From Cadophora sp. MPI-SDFR-AT-0126 (Eukaryota > Ascomycota > Leotiomycetes > Helotiales > Ploettnerulaceae): a stretch of 64,000 nucleotides of DNA. The notes beneath the pieces are model-generated. The model was not told the DNA's origin and did no database searches. It worked only from the letters and a program-made list of their open reading frames with translations. Position 1 is the first letter of the stretch. Each line of letters starts with the position of its first letter. Position numbers and translations under genes: made by a program. Shown here one piece after another: positions 50,645 through 60,568 of the stretch. The DNA is taken from positions 1,612,001 to 1,676,000 of the forward strand of contig JAGMVK010000003.1 in NCBI GenBank assembly GCA_020747065.1. Direction: 5' to 3'.

Positions 50645-51955
50645 ATGGCATCCTTCACAGAAGAGAACGGACGAAATCGACTTACCACCAGCAACGACCC
50701 TACCTGTTCCTCTATCAAATCCGAAAATAGTTTCCATACATCAGCAGCGCCTTCCTCCAAGCAGAATAAGGGACGCCTCACATCTACCGAAAGCGGCTCT
50801 GCAAGCCAGGTCGAACAGCATCCTGGGGGCACCGCAATGAAGGGAGCTTCCTTGGAGAAGCAAAGCGCAGCAAATATCTCACTCACCATCATGGATGCCG
50901 ACGCCCCAAGCCAAGTCGAACAAATTCCTGCTCAATCCCTCAAGACCTTCACAGAACAGGTCACAATGCCATCCGCTCTTCAATTTAACTTGAACTCCAC
51001 CCTTCGGACTCTGTTGACCCAGATAGCTGCTGTTCAGCTCTCGCAAGCCGATCTGGAGCGCGTTCTCAAGTCTCTCAATACTGGCACGAATACTTTCAGC
51101 AAAGCCACCTCACGCTGCGACTTCGAGCTATTACCTAAGCTGCCGATTGAACTCAGATTGGGAATCTGGCGGTATGCTGCCTGGCACCCTCAAGTCATCG
51201 CTGTCAAGGATGACTCCAACCCTAGTTACACAGCTCTGCGCGGAGACACAGCAAGATGTCCGCTTATACGAGTCAACAAGGAGGCAAGAGAAGAAGTGAC
51301 GAAGACTAAGCTCAACTTCAATGCCGAATGCCAAATCAACGAAGATCTGGGTAAACCCAGCGGTCGACATAATCTGGATCAGGGATTGGAAAGGATCGTC
51401 AAGAATGAGGCCAAGCTCTAGCACAACATTAAACAAGTGGAAGGGTAGTTATCTTGCGTCTACGAAAAGGATAGCACTTTGCAGCCGTTTGATTTTCGAT
51501 TTCTTTGACATCACCGCTGACAATAGACCTGACAAGCGTCAGATCGAGGAGTTATTTGTTCTCACATGGGCTTAAGATGGGGTGCTATATGTGGACACAG
51601 TTCAGTTAATTGAGCCACAACAAGACCATCGTTAGCCGCACATTTCTCTTCTCGAAGCGCAGAGATACGCCGAAGAAATGCCTTGACCGCAGAACAGTTC
51701 TGGGATATCGAAGCCGAGGCTTGGAAGAAAGAAATTGAAGCCATCAAGAGAGACTCTCAGACTCTGTTCGAGAAAGTGACCAACGGATCGCGTAAGTTTA
51801 TCGAACATGCATACCATACCATCACATCGACTGACGAGACTTCAAAAGATCCAGACACCCTTATCAGTAGGTGGAATCATTCCTATCTGAGAGATCTCTC
51901 GGAATGGAAACTCCCACAGGTCAAGTGCAGACAACTTACCTTGTTCGATTAGTCT
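50645..51955 (+). pseudogene. broken 2EXR-domain protein gene
   Basis: The ATG at 50645 opens 258 codons. The 2EXR hallmark begins near 51117 (FELLPKLPIELRLGIWRYAA) and continues with CPLIRVNKEAREEV. The family then expects a strand of the type xIWVNPxVDxIWI. That strand is present, but in the next frame (KIWVNPAVDIIWIRDW at about 51340-51387), so a single indel near 51330-51340 breaks the gene. Downstream the second frame carries coherent stretches interrupted by stops at 51573 and after QQDHR and EEMP. A third frame ends LTAEQFWDIEAEAWKKE... at 51952. 2EXR proteins are abundant in Leotiomycetes and their role is unknown. A sequencing error could explain one shift but hardly all of the stops. 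Confidence 0.7.
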
Positions 51956-52515
51956 GCAAGGTGCAACATTTCACTTAAGTAACGATTATTCAGGAGAATG
52001 GGGAAGGACGCATGATGCAGCCATCACTGCTTTTCTGCAGTTTTCCACCATCAATTATGCTCATTGATAGGCCTGGCTACGTTTCATAGACTTAAAGTCA
52101 AACTACCTTCTACCTTGCCTACCAGCAATGCGTATCCTCCAACTTGACACTCTCCGTGAACTTGCAGCACCGAATGTCTACCGTTCGAATGCTCTGTTGC
52201 TCTTAACTTTAAGCGAGCAAAGCTGATGTGATGAGCAATGATGAACGCGCCTAACCTCGAACATAAGCTAATGCAATACTGCTTTGGGAGAGATGCCATT
52301 CTAGATCGAAGGCAAGGGAACTGCAGTAATCACAGAAACAAAGTAGAAATGCTAGAATGCTCTAAGGGGCAGCGGGTCTTCTTATTATTCTTTCTTCGAT
52401 CTCCTCTCTGTTTCCTTCCAGTCTATGTCAAATCCAGAGGGACATCGATAAAAGCTACTTCTTCATTAGAAACTCTCGAATATCCTCCCGCGAACTCTTT
52501 GCTGCTATCTTTCTT

Positions 52516-53046
52516 CTACGAGAAGAAAGCTGATAAGATATACAAACATAGCCCTGCGTTAACCACCCCGGTCTTCTGTAGAGATGAATAGACATGCAGG
52601 ATCCGAATGGTAGGTAGTATGAGCCATCTAGTACAGTAGATAGGACCTCTTCGTTTCCTGGGAACTTTTGACCTCAGCTGTTGCTCGAGCTCTTCTGCCA
52701 CACTTTTGAAGAGTGGTAAAGCAACAAGTGGTGGCATACTTTCTGTGCTTGGAGTAGGAATGAGCGGGTCAGCACACAGAGTAGACAAAGAGTGTCCAAG
52801 CACATCCGCCATGAACTCCTTCGTAATCCTAGCGCCGATGATTTCAGAGTTTTCCAGGAAAGGCTGGAATAGAAGGTAAGCCCATGCCGAGATGCTGCCT
52901 ATTGTAGCCATGCCGAACCAATGCGTGAACAAACTTCTCGTCCGCGAAACATCGAAGTCAAGAAATGTAAACGAAGAGTCATCCGTAAACAAGCCTAAGA
53001 TGGGAAGATTGAATCCGTGCTCCACGCGACCGGCCCCCTTTCATGG
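52516..53046 (-). pseudogene. open reading frame without start codon, unknown protein
   Basis: The frame is open for about 176 codons from a stop at 53049 down to 52516. It contains no ATG until residue 43 or so (FGMATIGSISAW). The sequence before that still looks coding (FLDFDVSRTRSLFTHW). It has one possible membrane-spanning stretch (FGMATIGSISAWAYLLFQPF) and ends in a basic and hydrophobic tail. I recognise no domain. Its 5' side stops where an AT-rich patch begins, so the N-terminus may have been lost. It could also be a chance ORF. Confidence 0.3.
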
Positions 53047-53049
53047 TCA

Positions 53050-53600
53050 GGCAGAAACCTAGTTACTGCGTATATCTAGCTAAATAACCAAACTTCCAAC
53101 GCCTGGCGGGCGGCCTGGCGTGGTAGGCACGTCGGATTCGGGGCAAACCAGGCTGGATAGATTGGGCTAATTCAACCACTAACGCCAATTTCCGGCCGAT
53201 ACGAACAAAAAACGAAAAACCTATTCAATTAGGTTTGTAAGAATGGAACCTCACAACTTATGCCGAGTTGTAGGTTTCCAATTGAGTTTTGCATTTTTTA
53301 CCTTTTTATTCTTTTGCAGGTAAAAAAAATTTATTTTTATAAGCGCTGTGTCTTGCGCAATATAAGCATCAAATCGTGGGTCAAGGTCAATTATTTTTAC
53401 AATTTTTGTTATTTGTTTACTTCCTCCTCGCTTATTTCACAACAGAGAAGGAAAGGGCTTTGGCACACCACACTACAAAGAAGCGCGATGAAGCAGCCAG
53501 ATTCAGCGACATCGATTGTTAAAGCTCAGGTTCTTTCGATTTGTAGATAATTTGAAAACTTTTTGGAATCCATTTTCGCTCCTTTTCGCATAGAATAAGT
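53050..53600. other. AT-rich patch with possible transposon-end sequence
   Basis: From about 53200 to 53600 A+T rises sharply compared with both flanks, with runs such as TTATTTTTACAATTTTTG. An inverted pair AAACCTA/TAGGTTT at 53218-53237 encloses a short loop. The edge at 53095-53140 is GC-rich with nested copies of CCTGGCG and GGCGGGCGG. This might be an old short transposon or a RIP-altered relic. No target-site duplication could be identified by eye. Confidence 0.35.
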
Positions 53601-53873
53601 TATCCATATTAAGATATATCGTAATGTGGGCTGTCAATTTCTCGATGGATCTGTGCTTTCTGCTTTTCACAGAGCAGCCAGAACACGAGGTCTAGCCCGT
53701 GCCGCACCCATTTCATATTCCCATATGCAATCTCTCTCGTTGATTTATTGTATTCCTGGCCCCGTAACAGTCACGAATCTGATCGGAGGAGCTCTCCACG
53801 GTGATGTTTCTGCCGGGTGTGTCAGTCCGTACAGGTGGAAAATCATCGTGAGATAAATGCCTATAAACAGAAG

Positions 53874-54975
53874 TCAGTGATCACCATGACCCATGTAGAA
53901 TGCGGCAATCGTGGTCTTACGAAATGATGCTTGCAGGTATCTGACACGATCGGTGTAATGATCTTGATGGCGTTTCTGGTCAATTGCTGCCGCACCTTCC
54001 AAAGTGAACTGCGAACCTGAAGTTAATGGTCCTTGTACACGATACCATATCCCAATTTCACTCTCTGTTGCATCGGTAAATATCGTCCCAGATCCATGTT
54101 AGTGGTGAATTGATTCAATGGAGGAGCCATGAGACGCCCTTGTGTTGTGGTAAGCAACGATGAATACCAATTCCTTCAAGTTTTTCAACCGGTAAAGCCA
54201 GTCCCAAGTGTTTTGGCGAGAGCACAGGTGACGTGAATAGAGAAGACGGCGGTCAACGTCCACGCTTTGTATCTCTGCGCATTTGTCGCCGATCATGCTA
54301 AGGAAATGGGATATCCCCGTAGCCAAGGTCTTCAGTCGCCGGGAGCAACCAAGGAGTGTCAACCTCACAATTGATGTAAATGTATGGCTCTCCTTGGTAG
54401 ATACAAGGCGCAAGATCAATCTTCGACTTCAAGGCTTCCTGACGAGCTTCTTTGCAAACAAGAAGCAGTGGGCAACGAACATCTGTTTCGGTAAAGTTGA
54501 TAAGCCCGTACTGGGAAGGCTTCGGCAACGGCTTTAAGCCTATGATTTGACCTCTGCCTCCGGCAAATCGCCAGATCATCAGTCTAGGCCTAGAGAAAGC
54601 ATATGTTAGTGGCTCGTCTAAGAGATGTGGAAATCTGCCAAGGATGCGTGGTAGGAGGCTACTACAACTGAGAGTGACTTACTCCAAAGGTAGCTTTGAG
54701 AAACCCGGAAACTGAGAAAGCTGTGAAGATTGCGTCGACAAAGTTTGGAAGTTGGCTTGGAGGACAGAGACCGTGAACAGCATCGCTCGGTAGAATATAC
54801 TGGATGGTAGGAGCGAGTCGGCTCGAAGGTGAGAGCTGATGTCATTTATGGCTTTGTGGAGGAGAGTGAGTAGGTCAGGAGGAATGGCGGCTTCGGTTGA
54901 TGATGGCACTGTTTGAACCCTGCCGATGGTTTTGGAAGTCGTGCTGTATCGTAACGGCTCTACTGGTGCTGCCAT
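53874..54975 (-). pseudogene. second broken 2EXR-domain protein gene
   Basis: The start ATG at 54975 gives MAAPVEPLRYS. Exon 1 ends in the 2EXR motif (FPGFSKLPLE) with donor GTAAGT at 54678. Splicing to the acceptor near 54600 restores PRLMIWRFAGG and then CPLLLVCKEARQEALKSKI and YIYINCEVDT. The frame then shifts within about 54330-54360. The family continuation (LKTLATGISHFLSMIGDKC, then WDWLYRLKNLKELVFIV) lies in the next frame. That frame meets TAA at 54099 and carries on in frame as TDATESEIGIWYRVQG to a TGA at 53874. One indel plus one in-frame stop make this a likely pseudogene. It is clearly related to the copy at 50645, but on the other strand. Confidence 0.65.
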
Positions 54976-56646
54976 TGCGTGTTCTGCTATTTGGAGTTCA
55001 TGGTACCAAGTAAATTCTGAGAAAAAGCCGAAAAATCTGGGGGTGAAAGTAGTTGTTGGAAATACGCAAAACCCTCGTGGGAGACTTGAGGTGAATGTCA
55101 GTTGCGAACTGCCTATTCAATATAAATGCGGACTGATTTGCTGTCTCTGGAGAATTCAGACACTTGAAATTCTCAACATAAAGTTCACAAAAGGTACTTG
55201 ACTTGATTACATCGAGTTCGGACTAACTTTCAGCATAGGAACATGCAACAGGATGCCATTCACAGTCTCTCGCTTGGGCTGCAAGAATTCTCCAAGTGTG
55301 TATCTAGTCTCGAATTTGGGATAAAACACAGACTATTTGAAGTTTAAAGAAGATGTTGCAGCTTATGTGCCTCAAGTTTACTCTCTCTTTGACTCGTGCC
55401 GGCTCTCAATTGCCACTCCCACACCTACTCAGCATGGTTCTTATCACTTCTAGGACAAAAGCTGTCAACAGGAACAGCGAGCTGTTGTTTGTCTTCTGAA
55501 TATTCGTAGGGAAACTTGATTTCATTGCCTTTGAACTATAAATCTCCACTTTGCTAGAGCCTCAGCATTGTCGACCTACTGACTACAGACCTCTCGAACC
55601 TTGTCAAGGGCAGGCACCAGCACCACCATCACTTAGTGTAAAAGTTTAATCAATACCCCTCTTAGAGAGGCGGTCACGTAGCAGAATAGAAAAGTGATAC
55701 ACAAACTTGGAACCCCATCCTCTCCTCCAAACCCATCAGCTCACTCTTGGTCCCAAACAACTACCTCTTGACAAACGATGCTCCCAAACAACAACAGAAC
55801 ATCTAGGAAGACGCCATTGTGTCAGTTCAGAGCCGCAGGATAGATAGCGAAGGGTGTTCTTTGGCGGTTCCCTTTCCAGCCAGCAAACAATGAATCCCGT
55901 GCCACGTTCACCACAGGACCTTGTAAAGCGCCGAATGGACATATATACATGAACATATGACAGACACATAATAGGGTAATGATTAGCGGCATTCTTGCTT
56001 GAGTTTGCTACGTCCAATTGAGATGTCTCGATAACATAGAACGAGACTTGCTACATCATAGCAAGTTGACTTGAGGATAACGTGGGAGGTTCTGTCAACA
56101 ATGCTGGAGAGGTACATTCCCACTACACACGATCAGTAATGATAAAGTGATCTCATGATCTTTTACTGTTGATAACGAGAAGAATTAATGGCTTAAGTCT
56201 ACTGGCAAACATTACTTCCAAGCAACTCAAGGCTGGCCAAGGTAAGAGATAGCATGGCGCATTCCAAAGACTCTAAAGTCACAGGACTTATTGAACACAT
56301 GATCAAGCTCAGCCTGGGATCCCCAAGTCTCATGAGACTCACCGCTCCACGCGTAGAACATCGAGACCGAGAGTAAATATCTCGGCAGTGCCCCATACCG
56401 CTGGGCTGAAGCAGGCACCCAGAGATGGCCAAATTCGCTCAAGGAAAGCTCGGAAGTAAGCAAGAATACTTCCAGCCATGTTCGGCCGACGGACGGACAG
56501 AGATCAAAAATAGAAAATGAGCTTAAAACAACCCGAGATCGACCAGAGGTTGACCCGTAGGAAATAGAAAGGGAGTGTGTTTGGAGTCAGCGGGTACGAG
56601 TACGATGGGATGATAAGGACCGATTTGATTCCCCCGCGACTCGTAA
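54976..56646. other. gene-poor DNA in the decayed island
   Basis: No coding sequence with conserved features. Minus-strand open stretches at 56017-55736 and 56463-56199 have no recognised motif and no partner exons. Confidence 0.5.
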
Positions 56647-57288
56647 TCATAGCTCGTGGTTGCGAGAGTTCTGGCGGTTGTAGATTTCGGAGACAAGATG
56701 TTTTCTGAATAACCCTTGCCAAGCGAGCTGCGATGTGATGTGCCGAAAAACATGCAGGAAGGTGAATGAAGAATGTAAGCTGAATTCTATATTTGGGGCG
56801 AGCCGCTGGAAAGAAGGTTCCACTGCTTTTGAGCCTCGATGCAATGCAAGCCAGCGGTGTGCGGCCCGAAAGGAGACCCAGATGTCCCGATTCGTACACG
56901 TGACTACAACGATCCTCCCGTCCTGAGTTGTGGAGATGGAAGAAGGAAGTCTGAAAGAATCAATTGGATGGTAGTGAGGAGCGTAATTATGACTCAGTTG
57001 TGTCTCCAATGAAATCTTGAATTGTTCGCTTGATGCTTCAAGTTCCAATAATTGATTGTGATGTGAGAGCCAATCAAGTCATCGGAGACGCTGGAGCTGA
57101 CTGACACTCCGGAGCAGAGCGCGCGCTTCAATACCCCACGATATCTCTTCGACGGCACAAAGGGATGGCGAATATTGCATTATTCTATGAAATGAGATGG
57201 AGATTGAGCGCTTATGAGGGAGGGTCATATGATGACGGGATTCCTTGTGGGTGTTTGTAAGCTCACTGAGCGATACGATGGTGATCAA
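56647..57288 (-). pseudogene. unknown ORF interrupted by one stop
   Basis: On the minus strand a frame runs from 57288 to 56647, broken only by TGA at 57079-57081. Both sides read smoothly: SVSQLQRLR, stop, LDWLSHHNQLLELEASSEQF. About 213 codons in all. No domain is recognised. It may be a gene with a recent nonsense change, two chance ORFs, or a gene whose intron removes the stop; no convincing GT-AG pair was found around it. Overlapping ORFs in other frames lower confidence. Confidence 0.25.
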
Positions 57289-58423
57289 TCGTGCTTGATA
57301 GAGAGAGAGGGGTGGAGGGGCGATCGGAAAGCGCTGGAATAATGACGACTGAGCTTGGGATCATCGTGACTTATCATACGACATGGTATCGATATCGACA
57401 AGCGGGGAGGATCAGTACGAGTATAGTACAGTTCGAGTCGAGTTTCCCCCTTACGTGTCTGCTTGACGTACAAGACAATAAGAAAGTAGCTTACAGATGA
57501 ACCCCCACCGTGGCAACCTGCTGCGAGTGATGAGGAAATATGAAGCATCTGGAAAAAAAGCCCCGGTATCCTACCGACCAAGTCTGGACCCTTCCCCCGG
57601 TAAGGAACAAGACCGCGCAGTTCTTGTAGCAGGAGAAGCAGGAAAACATCGAAGCCGTCTTGGCTGGGTGAACAGCGATATTTCAGAAACAAGTGGAAAC
57701 GAATGTGGTGTTTTGAACATCGGGACTTAGGCTGCACTCCGCTGCGGTGAGAATGGTTAGCTGTCTTGGCTCAGCCACTGAGCCTCCCAGCTGTGTGCTC
57801 TGCGACGTTTGGGCCATGAAAGCCCGGGACTTGTGCGACAGCAACAGGCCTCCTGGTTCGCTGCGAGCCTGTAAACGGTGTGCAAAACTTCGAAGAGCCC
57901 GGAAGGGATTCAGAGTCTGACCGCTACCGGTACATAATATATTAATATGGGCCAATAATGGCACAGAGCATGCCAGAATATCGAATTCGGTCGGCGCGGC
58001 TGGGTGGGCTCACTGGTCTGGAGACAAGATCACGAAAGGGGACGACTCCAGGATGCGAATTGTGTGAGCGGTGTCCGCTGTGCCTTTGCTTCCAAATGAA
58101 AATATATTGCTCGCAGCCATGCATCCAAGGGCCAAGGCAAGGACTGCTCCACAGCGAATGAGTTAGGTTGATGCAGTGTCACCAGAACACAGAACTCGAC
58201 GACGTGTGCGTTCGCTATAATATAGCTCATGATATGGACATCCGTGCGATATCGAGGGTTGTTCCTGACAAGCTGTCCCGTATCCTGTATCCTACATCCT
58301 GTTTCCTGTATGGTACGCTGAGAGGCTGCGGTGAGCTGTCAGCAGCCGCAAAGCAGCTTTAAAGTTCAGCAGCAGCACAACATCCATGGTCTCGTTGTCG
58401 CAACCACGGTTCAAGCAACGGAG

Positions 58424-58447
58424 GTCTGAACGTCTGAACGTCTGAAC
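58424..58447 (+). repeat. three exact copies of GTCTGAAC
   Basis: Eight-base unit repeated three times without gaps, followed within 100 bp by loose GGACT/GGATT repeats. Simple repeat only. Confidence 0.85.
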
Positions 58448-58730
58448 ATACGGAGTGGCACCACACCCTGGGGTCCTGGACTCGACTGGACTGGCAGGGA
58501 TTGGTCAATTGCTGGACTGGACTGGATTGACATGGACTACTGGCTGCTGATGGTTCCTGTGTGTTACTGCGTGCTGCGTTGTAGTGGCAGGGACTGGCTG
58601 AGACTGGCTGTTTCATGATCTCCCCACCAAGCCCGATGCAGATGTTCCCTGAAGACGGCCAATCATAGGAAGTTTCTATGCAGGTACGGCCCCCCCGTTG
58701 ACCAGGGGGCTGCCGCTACCGCTACCGTCA

Positions 58731-58805
58731 CCCTGACCCTGACCCTGGCCCTGGCTGGGATCCCGCGCTGTGGCTATTTTGACTTTGACTTCGACTTCGA
58801 CTTGA
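58731..58805 (+). repeat. CCCTGA and GACTTC hexamer arrays
   Basis: CCCTGA/CCCTGG units (58731-58754) are followed 27 bp later by GACTTT/GACTTC units (58781-58805). Both are short. The cluster of several different microsatellites within 400 bp is unusual for this window. Confidence 0.75.
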
Positions 58806-60568
58806 AGCGACAGGCAGGAAAGGGGAACGAACATGTAGTTCACCTCTTCTCTGCTGCGACTTTGCGGCAACTGTCACAAAACAAGCCGTTCTTGAGGCAT
58901 GCATGACTGCTGCGAAATGTTCGGGCGGACTGTCTTTCGGCGTGAACAGTGAGCATTCATACCTTGGAGGACACAGTTAATTATCTATCGCTGTTAAAGA
59001 AATATATGTTTGGTTTTGTTGTGCCATCGGACAGAATTCTGGTAGTGTCGGATCATTTCCTCCTTCTCACTGCTCTTGTCGCTCCAGTATGAATGGGTAC
59101 AGAACCACTTCACAGTAGTTTTTTCTGTCTGCTCCAGGGCACAGGCTGTGGTGGAATCTTCTTTGCTTCTGATAATAGAGCCACCTTAGCACATATCCTC
59201 CTTCCTTCCCTCCCCCCCTCCCTTGGTCCAGTCAATTGACAATGCTACCTACCAACCAACATTAAGCCCAACAAATTCCTTCTCTTCTCTCCACTTACCT
59301 ACCAAACGATTCTCCAACATGATCGTGTCTTCTCTTCTGTTCTGCCTGAGTTCGTACAGCTGCAACTCCAAGAATGCCTGCCTGCCTGCCGGCCGTGATT
59401 GAGATCTGAAGTCCGCCAAGCAAGTGTTCGACAGGCCACCCGCCGCCACTAACCCTCCTTCAGCCCTCGTCCCCCGGCACGCTAAGCCCCCGACGGCAAC
59501 CACTGAAAATCCTCCCTCAACCATCAACGGGCTGGGGGAGCGAAGGGAGATTGCCTCTTGCTTCTCTCTCCCCGTCTTGCCTGGACCCCAGGACCCCCAT
59601 TTCCAAACTCAGAGCAGACCACTGTCAGATTTCTGGACCTTTTCTGCACCCAATCTATCTTGCAGCAGGCAAACAGGCAATCTTTTCCTTCCGTCTCGTC
59701 TCGTCCTGCCATCATCCAAAACCCCCCTCCCCTTTTGGTCTTTTCAACCTTCACTTACTTACTCTTACTTACCTGGGCATTTTTCTCTACCTGCGACGTC
59801 TCCCCTCCCCCCCACCGAAACTCTTTCAGACTCACACCCAAGTCCAGCCGCGCCAGCCAGCCATCTTTGCATAATACAGAGTGCAAACGGATTTACCGAC
59901 TCTGTTTTGTAGATCCATCGTGCAGGGCAGGCCCTCGTCGCTCGTCCATTCGTGGCATTGGCACTGACTGGCTCGAGTGGAGCTCACTCTGTTCTGGGTC
60001 GAATGAACGGTCGAATCGAATCATCTTCGCTTCGACTCCTTTCTCCGTGCTCGTCCATCTCGTGTTTCGACGGCTCCGACTTTCCTCCATCCTTCGTAGC
60101 ACTTGTGCCAGACTCACAAGCATTCGCCAGTTGAGTTGCCGAATCACTGAGTGCTGTACAGTTTCAACTACACCGGACAAACACCTGCTTCTCGACAACT
60201 TCGTTTCAGTAATTGGCATACCTTGTGCCTCCAGCATCACCAAACATTCCAAACCATTCTCGCCTCGGGAAACAACTGGCCTTGTACGTTCGCAGCGTTC
60301 GATGCGAACTCTGTTTGCCGTGTTAACGTTCTCGAGAACCTTCACTACCGTTCATCTTGGATCTGGGGAGTTGAACTCTTCTCAATAGTCTTTAGAACCG
60401 ATCGCTTTGAGAGCATACTTTCTCCTTTCAACCAACCGTACACTTTCCGCGAAGAATTCGGAGACATGTCACGATAGTCTCTGTGTACGAAAGAGACAAT
60501 ACACGGCTGCGTGCCGGAGTTGGGATTGAACGAGCTTTTCGACAGCATAACGGCCTCTTCCTTTCACT

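Larger units (their letters stand above)
57289..60568. other. repeat-rich intergenic DNA and leader of the kelch-like gene
   Basis: 57.3-59.2 kb has no recognisable gene but several short tandem repeats, listed separately. From about 59200 to 60560 the plus strand is CT-rich with many overlapping open frames and no conserved protein. This is probably the promoter and a long 5' leader of the gene at 60569. Confidence 0.5.

Noticed and set aside
50645..57288. All nonsense codons in the broken genes lie one C-to-T change from Gln or Arg codons, as RIP would produce
   Set aside because: This is true of every stop codon (TAA/CAA, TAG/CAG, TGA/CGA), so it is no evidence for RIP. Dinucleotide indices would be needed.
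57285..57737. Minus-strand frame of 150 codons
   Set aside because: No motif and overlaps the stretch of short open frames on the other strand; treated as chance.
59558..60388. 276-codon frame upstream of the kelch-like gene
   Set aside because: Lies in a CT-rich leader where several frames are open at once; Ser/Pro/Leu-rich composition follows from the base bias.
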